The position numbers were made by a program, and so were the translations under genes. Source: Maricaulis maris MCS10 (GTDB lineage: Bacteria; Pseudomonadota; Alphaproteobacteria; Caulobacterales; Maricaulaceae). Taken from it: DNA of 64,000 nucleotides. Positions within the stretch are counted from its first letter, which is position 1, and each line of letters starts with the position of its first letter. The notes under the pieces were generated by a model. It searched no databases and was not told the origin of the DNA. It saw only the letters and a list, made by a program, of their open reading frames with translations. This document shows positions 9,398 through 18,305 of this stretch, in pieces. The DNA lies in assembly GCF_000014745.1 (NCBI RefSeq), contig NC_008347.1, positions 1,116,001 to 1,180,000 of the forward strand. The letters run 5' to 3'.

Positions 9398-9856
9398 ATG
9401 GACAATGCTGAATTCACGGTTTTCGCCTATCCGGTCCGGCTGCATAAAGATGAAGACGGACGGAGCTGGGTCGAGTGTCGCGACCTGCCCGAGCTGGCGA
9501 CCGACGGGGCCGACGAAGGCGAGGCCCTGGCAGAGGCCAGCGACGCGCTGGACCTGGTGATTCGGGATCGCTTGCGGCGCGGCGAGGCCGTGCCGGACCC
9601 GTCATCGCGCCAACCGGGCGAAAACCTCGTCTGCCCTGATCATGTCACGGCCTATCGTGTGGTCCTCGCGCGCTGGGTCGCCGCAACGGGCCGCGGCGCC
9701 CAGAGTCAGCTCGCCCGCCGGCTCGGCAAGGGTGAAACCCATGTCCGGCGTCTGCTGGCACCGAATGGCGGAGCCAGTGTCAAAAGCTTTGTCGAGGCGC
9801 TGGGCGCGATCGGGTATGCGGCGGCACCGTCGCTGGCGGTGATGCGGCGGGGTTAA
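9398..9856 (+). CDS. hicB: HicB family antitoxin
   Basis: 152 aa if started at ATG 9398 (GGAG six bases upstream); the ATG at 9386 abutting the hicA stop would add four residues. The N-terminal half has the HicB partial RNase-H fold ([43 protein letters not shown]). The C-terminal half ([18 protein letters not shown]) looks like a helix-turn-helix, which fits neutralisation of HicA plus autorepression. The stop codon overlaps the convergent purQ stop by a few bases, so the two 3' ends interlock. Confidence 0.85.
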   Translation: MDNAEFTVFAYPVRLHKDEDGRSWVECRDLPELATDGADEGEALAEASDALDLVIRDRLRRGEAVPDPSSRQPGENLVCPDHVTAYRVVLARWVAATGRGAQSQLARRLGKGETHVRRLLAPNGGASVKSFVEALGAIGYAAAPSLAVMRRG

Positions 9857-10515
9857 GCGCTCCCCAGCAGGCTCTCAAACAGCGCCAGCCCGTCCGTGCC
9901 GCCATGGCCGGCGTCAACGGCGCGCTCGGGGTGGGGCATCATGCCCATGACATTGCCCTGCTCATTGGTGATGCCGGCGATGTCGCGGGCCGAGCCATTC
10001 GGGTTCTTGCCATAGCGGAAGACGACCTGGCCTTCGCCCTCGATCCGGTCGAGCGTGGCGTCATCGGCGAAGTAATTGCCGTCATGATGGGCGATCGGCA
10101 TCAGAAGCCGGGCCCCGGCCTCATAGCGCGAGGTGAATTGCGTATTGGCGTTCTCGACGGTGAGCGGGGCTTTCTCGCAGACGAATTTCAGCCCGGCATT
10201 GCGCATCAGCGCGCCCGGCAGAAGGCCGCTCTCGGTGAGAATCTGGAAGCCATTGCACACGCCCAGGACCGGCGCACCGGTCGCGGCATGGGCGACGATC
10301 GCCGGCATGATGCTTGAGCGCGAGGCCATCGAGCCGCAGCGCAGATAATCGCCATAGGAAAACCCGCCCGGCACCATCACGAACTGGGTGCCCTCGGGCA
10401 ATTCGCTCTCCTGGTGCCAGACCATGGCCGGTTTTTGACCCGTGACTTTCTCGATCGCGTCGTGGGCATCACGATCACAATTGGAGCCCGGGAAGACGAT
10501 GACGGCGGATTTCAT
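9853..10515 (-). CDS. purQ: phosphoribosylformylglycinamidine synthase I (glutaminase subunit)
   Basis: 220 aa from ATG 10515 ([16 protein letters not shown]), the normal PurQ start; an upstream in-frame extension has no family counterpart. It is a class I glutamine amidotransferase that supplies ammonia to PurL. Seen: [12 protein letters not shown], the nucleophile motif GVCNGFQIL, and [11 protein letters not shown] with the catalytic His-Glu region. It follows purS by 14 bases. The purL partner is on the far side of hicAB. Confidence 0.96.
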   Translation of the reverse strand: MKSAVIVFPGSNCDRDAHDAIEKVTGQKPAMVWHQESELPEGTQFVMVPGGFSYGDYLRCGSMASRSSIMPAIVAHAATGAPVLGVCNGFQILTESGLLPGALMRNAGLKFVCEKAPLTVENANTQFTSRYEAGARLLMPIAHHDGNYFADDATLDRIEGEGQVVFRYGKNPNGSARDIAGITNEQGNVMGMMPHPERAVDAGHGGTDGLALFESLLGSA

Positions 10516-10529
10516 GATGCCGGCCTCTC

Positions 10530-10769
10530 CTACGCCAGTTCGATCGAGTAGCTCTCGATCACCGGGTTGGAGAGGAGTTTGGCGCACATTTCGTCGACTC
10601 GGCTGCGGGCGGCTTCGACGTCATCGCCGGTCAGGTCCAGCTCGATCAGCTTGCCCTGGCGGACCGCTTCGACCTCGGCATAGCCCATATTGTGCAGGGC
10701 GCCGGCGACAGCAGCTCCCTGAGGGTCCAGAACGCCGGGTTTCAGATAGACGTGGATTTTCGCTTTCAC
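10530..10769 (-). CDS. purS: phosphoribosylformylglycinamidine synthase subunit PurS
   Basis: 79 aa, typical. PurS bridges PurL and PurQ and helps channel ammonia. Sequence features match the family: [17 protein letters not shown] at the start and [15 protein letters not shown] at the end. The start codon is GTG at 10769. It is first in the purS-purQ pair; the promoter must lie in the 570-base repeat-rich gap before purC. Confidence 0.94.
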   Translation of the reverse strand: MKAKIHVYLKPGVLDPQGAAVAGALHNMGYAEVEAVRQGKLIELDLTGDDVEAARSRVDEMCAKLLSNPVIESYSIELA

Positions 10770-10987
10770 GGGCTCGACTCGCTTGTGCTGGTCACGACAT
10801 TTGGCCCCTGCATAAAGCGGAGTCGGCCTTGGCGCAATTCGCTGGGCGTGGTGATTCAGCAGGGTTGGTGTGTAGACCTTCTTTCTGCCCCCGCAAAGCG
10901 GGGGAAGTGGCCCGACGCGCGAGCGGCGGGACGAAGGGGGCCGAGCGCAGCGAGGAGGGCGGCATTGTTGTCTTGTCAGCCAGCGGG

Positions 10988-11066
10988 CCTCAGCCAGTTT
11001 TCGAGGTCAAGGGCGCCGCAGGCGCCGCTTCGCGGTTCCACCCTTGAGCTCGAAAACAGGCTGAGG
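10988..11066. repeat. long hairpin repeat, copy 1
   Basis: Two arms of about 26 bases (10988-11013 and 11041-11066) pair almost perfectly around a 27-base loop rich in GCGCC. The central part (TCAAGGGCGCCG...CCCTTGA) recurs nearly unchanged in the hairpin at 13938-14018, in the same orientation, whereas the outer arms differ between copies but stay complementary. No coding frame is supported here. It looks like a REP-type or other structured repeat. Confidence 0.8.
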
Positions 11067-11131
11067 CTTACTCCCGGCAAGACATCAATGGATGGTTGGC
11101 GCTGGCGCGCACTTTACCCAATTCACCCTCA

Positions 11132-11253
11132 CCATTTTTCCCGGCCGGAGCCCCGCAAAAGCGGGGTGGAGAGCCGGGACCGACGTCACCATCCGGCAAA
11201 TGATGAGTCTCCCGTTGGTCCCGGATGGCGCTGCGCGCCTCCGGGAAAAATGG
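11132..11253. repeat. short element with perfect 13-bp terminal inverted repeats
   Basis: The sequence CCATTTTTCCCGG at 11132-11144 is repeated exactly inverted as CCGGGAAAAATGG at 11241-11253. Inside are further small hairpins (for example CCCCGC AAAA GCGGGG). The whole is about 122 bases, non-coding, and fits a small MITE- or ERIC-like element in the purS-purC gap. Confidence 0.6.
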
Positions 11254-11345
11254 ATTGGCCCGCAGGGTCAGATCGGGTGAGACGCGCAGCGTTCCTGCAT
11301 CAGACGTCAGTTACCCACTCCACCTCGCCTTGTTTGGGCGAGGAC

Positions 11346-12122
11346 TTACTTCGCGGCGTCGCCCTTGCCGACATCGCCATTGGCGGCGCCCTGGCCGCTT
11401 TCCTTCATGATGCCGAGACGGCGGGCCACTTCGGCATAGGCTTCGGTGACATTGCCCATATCGCGGCGGAAGCGGTCCTTGTCCATTTTTTCGTTGGTTT
11501 CGAGATCCCACAGGCGGCAGCTGTCGGGGCTGATCTCGTCGGCGAGGACCGTGCGCACCATGTCGCCTTCATAATGGCGACCGAATTCCAGCTTGAAGTC
11601 GACCAGGCGGATACCGGCACCGGTGAACAGGCCGCACAGGAAGTCGTTGACCCTCAGGGTCATCGCCATCATGTCGTCGATCTCCTGATGGGTGGCCCAG
11701 TTGAAGGCGGTGATATGCTCTTCCGAGATCATCGGATCGCCCAGCTCGTCCTTCTTGTAATAGAATTCGACGATGGAGCGCGGCAATTGATCGCCCTCGG
11801 GCACACCCAGGCGGGTGCTGATCGAGCCGGCAGCAACATTGCGGCAGACCACTTCCAGCGGGATGATCTCGACCTGGCGCACGAGTTGCTCGCGCATGTT
11901 CAGGCGCTTGAGGAAATGGGTCGGAATGCCGATCCGGCCGAGGCCGAGCATGATGTGCTCGGAAATCCGGTTATTGAGCACGCCCTTGCCTTCCAGCGTC
12001 GCCTTCTTCTGGTTGTTGAAGGCGGTGGCGTCGTCCTTGAAATACTGGACGATGGTGCCTGGCTCGGGACCCTCATAGAGAATCTTGGCCTTGCCTTCGT
12101 AAATCATCTTGCGACGGGACAT
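11346..12122 (-). CDS. purC: phosphoribosylaminoimidazole-succinocarboxamide synthase
   Basis: 258 aa from ATG 12122 ([18 protein letters not shown]), the standard SAICAR synthase start; upstream in-frame codons have no homologous appearance. It joins aspartate to CAIR using ATP. Family segments seen: [29 protein letters not shown], and [11 protein letters not shown] with the active-site DFK. The C-terminal tail ([18 protein letters not shown]) is low in complexity. It is upstream of purS in the same direction but separated by 576 bases of repeats. Confidence 0.96.
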   Translation of the reverse strand: MSRRKMIYEGKAKILYEGPEPGTIVQYFKDDATAFNNQKKATLEGKGVLNNRISEHIMLGLGRIGIPTHFLKRLNMREQLVRQVEIIPLEVVCRNVAAGSISTRLGVPEGDQLPRSIVEFYYKKDELGDPMISEEHITAFNWATHQEIDDMMAMTLRVNDFLCGLFTGAGIRLVDFKLEFGRHYEGDMVRTVLADEISPDSCRLWDLETNEKMDKDRFRRDMGNVTEAYAEVARRLGIMKESGQGAANGDVGKGDAAK

Positions 12123-12379
12123 GAGCAGCGCTCCAGCGTCAGAACCGGAAGCCCCCAGCGGACACCCGGTCGTGAAAAAGCACGACGCGGCCCGAATCGA
12201 AGACCGGACCGCGTATCGGATGGCGAAAATATCCCTCGCGGCCCTGTGGTGCAATCTCTTGTCGCGGTGCGGCAAGAACCCTGCGCGAGCTTCAGCGCAA
12301 AGATTGATTTGGCCGGGCGGCCAAGCTACTCAACGTGGCAACACAACCGTCCCAAACGACCGTCCTCAAGGAGAGACCC

Positions 12380-12703
12380 ATGTCGGGCATCAATGATCGC
12401 GAAAAAGGCTTCGAGAACAAGTTCGCCCACGATCAGGAGATCGAGTTCAAGGCCAACGCTCGCCGCTGCAAGCTGCTGGGCCTGTGGGCTGCCGAGAAAA
12501 TGGGCATGGATGGCCAGGAGGCCGAAGCCTATGCCAAGACCGTCGTGGTCGCCGATTTCGAGGAAGCCGGTGATGATGACGTCTTCCGCAAGGTGCGCGG
12601 CGATTTCGACGCCAAGGGCGTCGAGCTGTCCGACCACCTCCTGCGCAAGCAGATGGATGACCTGCTGATCAAGGCGCGCGAGCAGATCCGCTCGGAAGGC
12701 TGA
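12380..12703 (+). CDS. F1-ATPase inhibitor zeta subunit (DUF1476)
   Basis: 107 aa from ATG 12380, preceded by AAGGAGAG. The family is the alphaproteobacterial zeta subunit, described in Paracoccus as an inhibitor of F1F0-ATPase hydrolysis. The inhibitory N-terminus is recognisable (MSGINDREKGFENKFAHDQE) and the rest is the expected helical bundle with KLLGLWAAEKMGM. It is monocistronic, divergent from purC, and closed by a strong terminator at 12727-12756. Family assignment is firm; the inhibitory role rests on homologues. Confidence 0.92.
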   Translation: MSGINDREKGFENKFAHDQEIEFKANARRCKLLGLWAAEKMGMDGQEAEAYAKTVVVADFEEAGDDDVFRKVRGDFDAKGVELSDHLLRKQMDDLLIKAREQIRSEG

Positions 12704-12726
12704 TCCGCCTCACCGAGGTGACGACG

Positions 12727-12756
12727 AAAAAGCCCCGGTCAGGCCGGGGCTTTTTT
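12727..12756 (+). terminator. intrinsic terminator after the zeta subunit gene
   Basis: AAAAAGCCCCGG TCA CCGGGGCTTTTTT-type hairpin (stem GCCCCGG / CCGGGGC, short loop) with T and A tracts on both sides, so it can work in both directions. It separates the zeta gene from the convergent thioredoxin-like gene. Confidence 0.9.
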
Positions 12757-12776
12757 GTGTCTTATGGCCAATCCCG

Positions 12777-13238
12777 TCACACCCCTTCCGCTTCCAGCCG
12801 CTCGACAACATGCAGCCAGCGGTCCAGCGCCTCGCGGATCTGTGTCCGGCCATAATCCATCGTCACCATTTCGAAGACCTGGCCGGTCTCGCGGTCGATC
12901 AGCAGCATGAAGCCGGTCGAGCCGGCGGCTTCGTCATAGATGGACAGAAGGCCTTCGGCCTCGGCCATCTCGCGCAGGCTGTCGCGGCGGCCCAGGGTGA
13001 AGTCGAACTTCACCCAGTCGATGGCGGCTGTTTCATAGTCTTCGCGGACATCGTCCACCCGCGGTTCGATGATGCGGCAGGCCGAACACCAGGACGAGCG
13101 GAACATGGCCGCAACCAGGCGCGGCTCGCTCTCGGGCTCGGTGGTTTCGGCCACTGCGGCACTGTCCCAATCGCCGCGAAAGAAATTGGGGGCCAGGAAG
13201 GCGGCCATCAGGCCGATCAGGATGAGGCTCAGGCGCAT
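12777..13238 (-). CDS. thioredoxin-like exported protein
   Basis: 153 aa. A hydrophobic N-terminus (MRLSLILIGLMAAFLAPN) indicates a signal peptide or membrane anchor. The core has a thioredoxin-type redox centre CSAC within FRSSWCSACRIIEP, followed by DWVKFDFTLGRRDS and GFMLLIDRETGQV, in the place of the thioredoxin beta strands. Probably a periplasmic thiol-disulfide protein; the partner is unknown. It is 6 bases downstream of the PNPOx-fold gene and likely cotranscribed. Confidence 0.8.
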   Translation of the reverse strand: MRLSLILIGLMAAFLAPNFFRGDWDSAAVAETTEPESEPRLVAAMFRSSWCSACRIIEPRVDDVREDYETAAIDWVKFDFTLGRRDSLREMAEAEGLLSIYDEAAGSTGFMLLIDRETGQVFEMVTMDYGRTQIREALDRWLHVVERLEAEGV

Positions 13239-13244
13239 GATGTC

Positions 13245-13808
13245 CTACTCCGCCGCTGTGTCGGGTTTGACCAGTCCGGGAATGCCGTCGATCGAGACCG
13301 CATTGCTTTCATAGCGTCGCGCCGACCAGTCCTTGTCCGAACGGTGGGCGTTGACGCGGACCAGCTGGTCGCGCTCGCCGGTGAATTCGTAAAAGGGCAC
13401 GCCCCAGCCGCAACTGTCCTGGATGCGGTCGATCTTCGCCGTGAAGATGGTGCGGGCCTTGGGAAAGTCCGGGAAGAGGGCGAGCTTTTCGGCAAAGCCC
13501 TCTTCGTCAAACGAGACAGCTTCGGCCTGGCCATACAGGCGCAATATGTTCGGCGCCCCCTCGAACGCACAGAACATGAAGGTGATGCGGCCATTCTGGC
13601 GCACATGGGCCAGCGTCTCGATGCCCGAGCCGCCGAGATCGAGATAGGCGACCTCATTGGGTCCCAGTATGCGGAAGCTGTCATAGCCCTTGGGCGACAG
13701 GTTCACATGGCCGCCGTCTCCCGACGGGGCGGAGGCGACGAAGAACATCTTCTGCTTTTCGATGAAGGCGCGGATGCGATCGTCGATATGGGGGTGAGTT
13801 TTGGCCAT
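13245..13808 (-). CDS. pyridoxamine 5'-phosphate oxidase-fold family protein
   Basis: 187 aa from ATG 13808 (MAKTHPHIDDRIRAFIEKQK). The sequence FFVASAPSGDGGHVNLSPKGYDSFRILG and YLDLGGSGIETLAHVRQNGRITFMF is the split-barrel flavin-binding fold of the PNPOx-like superfamily, of the subgroup often annotated simply as pyridoxamine 5'-phosphate oxidase family. True pyridoxal synthesis is unlikely; an FMN or F420-like reductase or haem-related role is possible. Precedes the thioredoxin-like gene. Confidence 0.85.
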   Translation of the reverse strand: MAKTHPHIDDRIRAFIEKQKMFFVASAPSGDGGHVNLSPKGYDSFRILGPNEVAYLDLGGSGIETLAHVRQNGRITFMFCAFEGAPNILRLYGQAEAVSFDEEGFAEKLALFPDFPKARTIFTAKIDRIQDSCGWGVPFYEFTGERDQLVRVNAHRSDKDWSARRYESNAVSIDGIPGLVKPDTAAE

Positions 13809-13937
13809 GGGGGGAGTGTAGGGAGGCGCGGGACCGTTCGCTAGCTGGATGTGCGCGACATCACGGAGTTTTGTGTGGTTTGGTCGGCGGCGGCGCGCCG
13901 CGCGCGAACCCGTCCATAGACCGCTTGCCGAGATGTC

Positions 13938-14018
13938 GCCGCATCCGGTTTTCCAGGTCAAGGGCGCCGTAGGCGCCGCTTCGCGGTTGCATCCTTGAGC
14001 TGGAAAACCGGATGCGGC
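13938..14018. repeat. long hairpin repeat, copy 2
   Basis: Arms of about 26 bases at 13938-13963 and 13993-14018 pair nearly perfectly. The loop and inner stem are almost the same as in the copy at 10988-11066 and run in the same direction, while the outer arms differ but remain complementary (for instance TTTTCCAG/CTGGAAAA here, TTTTCGAG/CTCGAAAA there). It lies between purB and the PNPOx-fold gene in a 293-base gap that holds nothing else I can identify. Confidence 0.8.
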
Positions 14019-14101
14019 CTGCTGGCTGACAAGCGATGTATGGATCGTTGCGAGCCGATGCGCGCGTTCTCAAAGTTCCCGCGGGCGGAGTAGCGAGGCC
14101 C

Positions 14102-15403
<1,302 letters not shown>

Positions 15404-15476
15404 TGGCGGGCTCCGCGCGGTGTGGGAATGAAGCGCGGGGGATGCGACGGAATGGCGGAGAGGTCAAGTGTGGGCC

Positions 15477-15597
15477 CCTCATCCGGCCCTCCGGGCCACC
15501 TTCTCCCCAGCTGGGGAGAAGAAGAAAGTGCAGCACCGCCTCTCCCCGACCGGGGAGAGGAATCAAAGGTGAGGGGCGCGCAGCGATAGCTGCGCCA
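15477..15597. repeat. REP-like repeat, copy 1 (abuts DUF559 gene stop)
   Basis: A block of short hairpins (CCGGCCCTCCGGG, TTCTCCCCAGCTGGGGAGAA, CTCTCCCCGACCGGGGAGAG) followed by GGCGCGCAGCGATAGCTGCGCC. The same order of modules recurs at 16027-16146 and, in part, at 16979-17047. It ends directly at the stop codon of the DUF559 gene. Confidence 0.8.
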
Positions 15598-15960
15598 TCA
15601 AGACTCCAGTCGCGCTAGTTGAGCGTAATGCACGGCTGCGCCAATGACTTCCATCACCGTGTCGATTTCCGTCAAAACGTCATGGTTCCAGAAGCGAAGG
15701 ACCTGAAATCCCTCGGCTTCCAGCCAGGCGGTGCGGCGGGCGTCATAGTCTTCCTGGTCGCCATGCTGCCCACCATCAGCCTCGATCACGAGCGACAAAT
15801 CCTTACAGAGGAAGTCCGCAATGAAAGGGCCGACAGGGACTTGCCGTCGGAACTTGGCGCCGTGGAGCTTGCGACCGCGCAGCCGCGCCCACAGCCGGGC
15901 TTCGGCCGGTGTCTGCTCGCGGCGCAATCGTCGGGCCCGCTCTCGGTGCGGATGGCGCAT
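15598..15960 (-). CDS. DUF559 domain endonuclease-like protein
   Basis: 120 aa. The DUF559/very-short-patch-repair-like fold is visible: RRLRREQTPAEARLWARLRGRKL, then FRRQVPVGPFIADFLCKDLSLVIEADGGQH (nuclease-type acidic and Gln residues) and VLRFWNHDVLTE. Such genes are widespread, single, and often embedded in repeats; their biological role is unknown. Here it has a copy of the same REP-like repeat on each side. Confidence 0.85.
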   Translation of the reverse strand: MRHPHRERARRLRREQTPAEARLWARLRGRKLHGAKFRRQVPVGPFIADFLCKDLSLVIEADGGQHGDQEDYDARRTAWLEAEGFQVLRFWNHDVLTEIDTVMEVIGAAVHYAQLARLES

Positions 15961-16026
15961 GGTGTGAGAGTATCGGTTCGGGTGGCCGTATTGGTGTGAT
16001 CCCGGTCATGCGCGAAGAGTTTTTGA

Positions 16027-16146
16027 TCGCCCCTCATCCGCCCCTCCGGGGCACCTTCTCCCCAGCCGGGGAGAAGAAGAAAGCCGCGCCGCCTCTCCCC
16101 GCCCGGCAAGAAGGCTCAAAGGTGTGGCGCGCGCAGCGATAGCTGC
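16027..16146. repeat. REP-like repeat, copy 2
   Basis: Same module order as 15477-15597 (CCCCTCATCCG, CCTTCTCCCCAGCCGGGGAGAAG, CCGCCTCTCCCCG, GCGCGCAGCGATAGCTGC), same orientation, with a damaged second hairpin (CCCGCCCGGCAAG). It fills most of the gap between the DUF559 start and the RDD-like gene stop. Confidence 0.8.
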
Positions 16147-16161
16147 TTTGGCTTCCTGCGT

Positions 16162-16908
16162 TTAATCCTCGGGCTGGTAGTCCAGAACCTCGGTTGTCAC
16201 ACCGGCACTGGCGTACCAGCCAGGGGTCTCGGTTTCGTCGAGCGCTGCGTATTCGGCCTTGGTATGGGTCAGGATGGCGCGGTGATGGCGCGAAAACCTC
16301 CGTGCTGCCGTGCTGGTCACTGCGAAGAAGATGATGCGGATGATTTGGTAGATGACCTCGCGCGGGCTGTGGGGCGGGCCTGGATGGACCAGGCGGTAGC
16401 GGTTCACATACTGGCCCAGCGTCTGTTTGCGCCGGGCGATGTGCCAGCCGGTGTAGAGAAGCCAGGCCACCGGTCCGAGCGGTTCGAGGAATTGTCGCGG
16501 TTGCCCCAGCCATGCCGGGTCGAGGGCATGACCGGTCTGGTAGGCGTTCATGGCCATGAGCAGGAGCTGGAGCGGAAGGGCGATCACCATTTGGGCGACG
16601 GCATAGTCGACCACACCCGCCCGGAAACGTTGTTCGGGCAGGATGGCTTTTAGTGTGGTTCGCACGGGTGGCGCCGGTTCGCAGACGAGGACCAACAGGA
16701 TCGGGGCGATCAGGCTCACGGCATTGATGTTGGCAAATACAGTGTCCGGCACCACCAGCATATCGCGCAGGATCAGCGCAAAGTCGCTCCAGTCATCTCC
16801 GCCCGAAATCCAGCTGTCGTGGAGGATCATCTCCAGAGTGGCCGGAACGAGCCAGAGTAGAACAATGGTCCAGCCTAGGAGGTAACGGTTTACGTTTAGT
16901 CTTCGCAT
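16162..16908 (-). CDS. RDD-like integral membrane protein
   Basis: 248 aa from ATG 16908 (AAGG five bases upstream); an earlier ATG at 16953 would add 15 residues without a binding site. About four hydrophobic segments: YLLGWTIVLLWLVPATLEMI, LIAPILLVLVC, VAQMVIALPLQLLLMAM and LGPVAWLLYTGW. The segment HIARRKQTLGQYVNRYRLV matches the conserved amphipathic motif of the RDD family. Function unknown; RDD proteins are variously implicated in transport. Flanked by repeat copies 2 and 3. Confidence 0.6.
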   Translation of the reverse strand: MRRLNVNRYLLGWTIVLLWLVPATLEMILHDSWISGGDDWSDFALILRDMLVVPDTVFANINAVSLIAPILLVLVCEPAPPVRTTLKAILPEQRFRAGVVDYAVAQMVIALPLQLLLMAMNAYQTGHALDPAWLGQPRQFLEPLGPVAWLLYTGWHIARRKQTLGQYVNRYRLVHPGPPHSPREVIYQIIRIIFFAVTSTAARRFSRHHRAILTHTKAEYAALDETETPGWYASAGVTTEVLDYQPED

Positions 16909-16978
16909 CCGCGCACCTTGGCGTGTGAAGCCCCCCTTGGCGAGAGGGATCATTGTCGACCTAATCCGGGGTCCGAAG

Positions 16979-17047
16979 GAGCACCGCCTCTCCCCGACCG
17001 GGGAGAGGAATCAAAGGTGAGGGGCGCGCAGCGGCAGCTGCGCCACT
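16979..17047. repeat. REP-like repeat, copy 3 (partial)
   Basis: Only the right half of the repeat (CCGCCTCTCCCCGACCGGGGAGAGG through GCGCAGCGGCAGCTGCGCC) is present. Its end touches the thrC stop codon, and the bases around the stop (GGAGTCTTTAGTGGCGCAGCT on the minus strand) resemble those at the DUF559 stop. Confidence 0.75.
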
Positions 17048-18272
17048 AAAGACTCCCCCAATCCACATCGCCATGCCGATCCAGCGCCTTCGCCCCATCC
17101 GGCATTGCGTATTTCAGTCCAGACCCGCAATTGAACAACACGCACTCGGCATCTCGCTCCAGCAGGCCGTCACCCATTGCTTTTTCCATAGCGGCCAGGG
17201 TTGCCGCACCCTCGGGGCAGAGCAGCAGTCCGTCCTCGCGTGCGCAGCGTGTGCGGGCGGCTTCGATCGCGACTTCCGACACAGCCAGCGCGGCGCCGCC
17301 GCTTTCCCGCACGGCGTCCAGGATCAGGAAATCACCGATCGCCTTGGGGACGCGGATGCCCATGGCGGCGGTCTGGGCGTCGATCCATTCTTCGGCGAGG
17401 CGGGTGCCGTCCTCGTAAGCCTTGACGATGGGGGCGCAGCCTTCCGCCTGGACGGCGAACATTTTCGGGCGTTCCGGGCCGATCCAGCCGAGTTGTTCCA
17501 TCTCGTCGAAAGCCTTCCACATGCCGATCAGGCCGGTGCCGCCGCCGGTGGGATAGAAGATCGCGTCGGGCACGCGCCAGCCCAGCTGGGCGGCGAGTTC
17601 CAGGCCCATCGTTTTCTTGCCTTCGATCCGGTAGGGCTCCTTGAGGGTCGAGACATCAAACCAGCCCATCTTCTCCTTGCCGGCCCCGACGAGAGCGCCG
17701 CAATGATGGATATAGCCATTGACCTTGAAGACATGGGCGCCCTGCAGCGCCATTTCGCGCAGATTGGCTTCCGGCGTGTCTTCCGGCGCAAAGCACCAGC
17801 TCTCCATGCCCATGCGGCTGGCATAGGCTGAGAGCGCGGCCCCGGCATTGCCATTGGTCGGCATGGCCAGCCGGGTGAGGCCGTATTGATGGGCCATGGC
17901 GACGGCGAGGGCGAGACCGCGCGCCTTGAAACTGCCCGTCGGCAGGCGGCCTTCATCCTTGACCCAGACCTTGCCCGTTGCTCCGGACACCTTGGCCGTG
18001 GCGGGAATGTCGATGAGCGGCGTATCAATCTCGCCCAGGGCACAGACATGGGCGTCGTCGGCTACCGGCAGAAGCTCGCGCCACTTCCAGAAACCGCCAT
18101 CACGCGACCAGATGGTGTCGCGATCAATGCCGGCCTTCATCGCGTCCAGGTCATAGCGCGCCAGCAGCGGTTTGCCGGCCTTGGACAGATTGTGCGGCTG
18201 GTCGGCCTCATAGCGATCGCCGGTTTCCGAACACTCCAGATGGGTGAAGTAATTGGCGGGGGCTTGCGTCAT
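17046..18272 (-). CDS. thrC: threonine synthase
   Basis: 408 aa PLP enzyme of fold type II that converts O-phosphohomoserine to threonine. The PLP lysine is in LPTGSFKARGLALAV, the phosphate-binding loop in PTGGGTGLIGMW, and MPTNGNAGAALSAYASRMG is the asparagine loop. An N-terminal FTHLECSETGDRYEAD segment with two potential metal ligands is typical of threonine synthases of this class, and C-terminal NCGSGLKYAM fits. The distinction from other fold II deaminases is good but not absolute. Confidence 0.88.
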   Translation of the reverse strand: MTQAPANYFTHLECSETGDRYEADQPHNLSKAGKPLLARYDLDAMKAGIDRDTIWSRDGGFWKWRELLPVADDAHVCALGEIDTPLIDIPATAKVSGATGKVWVKDEGRLPTGSFKARGLALAVAMAHQYGLTRLAMPTNGNAGAALSAYASRMGMESWCFAPEDTPEANLREMALQGAHVFKVNGYIHHCGALVGAGKEKMGWFDVSTLKEPYRIEGKKTMGLELAAQLGWRVPDAIFYPTGGGTGLIGMWKAFDEMEQLGWIGPERPKMFAVQAEGCAPIVKAYEDGTRLAEEWIDAQTAAMGIRVPKAIGDFLILDAVRESGGAALAVSEVAIEAARTRCAREDGLLLCPEGAATLAAMEKAMGDGLLERDAECVLFNCGSGLKYAMPDGAKALDRHGDVDWGSL

Positions 18273-18305
18273 GGAGAGGCTCGTTTGTGGCGGAATGAAA
18301 AGGAC

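Larger units (their letters stand above)
10770..11345. other. 576-base intergenic region, repeat-rich, no gene
   Basis: This gap between purC and purS contains, in order, a GC-rich hairpin block around 10885-10960 (CCCCCGC AAA GCGGGGG), the long hairpin at 10988-11066, and the inverted-repeat element at 11132-11253. Open frames crossing it have no recognisable product. The purS-purQ promoter should be in its left part, but I cannot point to a convincing -35/-10 pair. Confidence 0.6.

Noticed and set aside
10692-12668. Open plus-strand frame of 658 codons across purS, a repeat gap and purC
   Set aside because: It crosses repeats and the antisense of purC; amino-acid content is not protein-like and no domain is recognisable.
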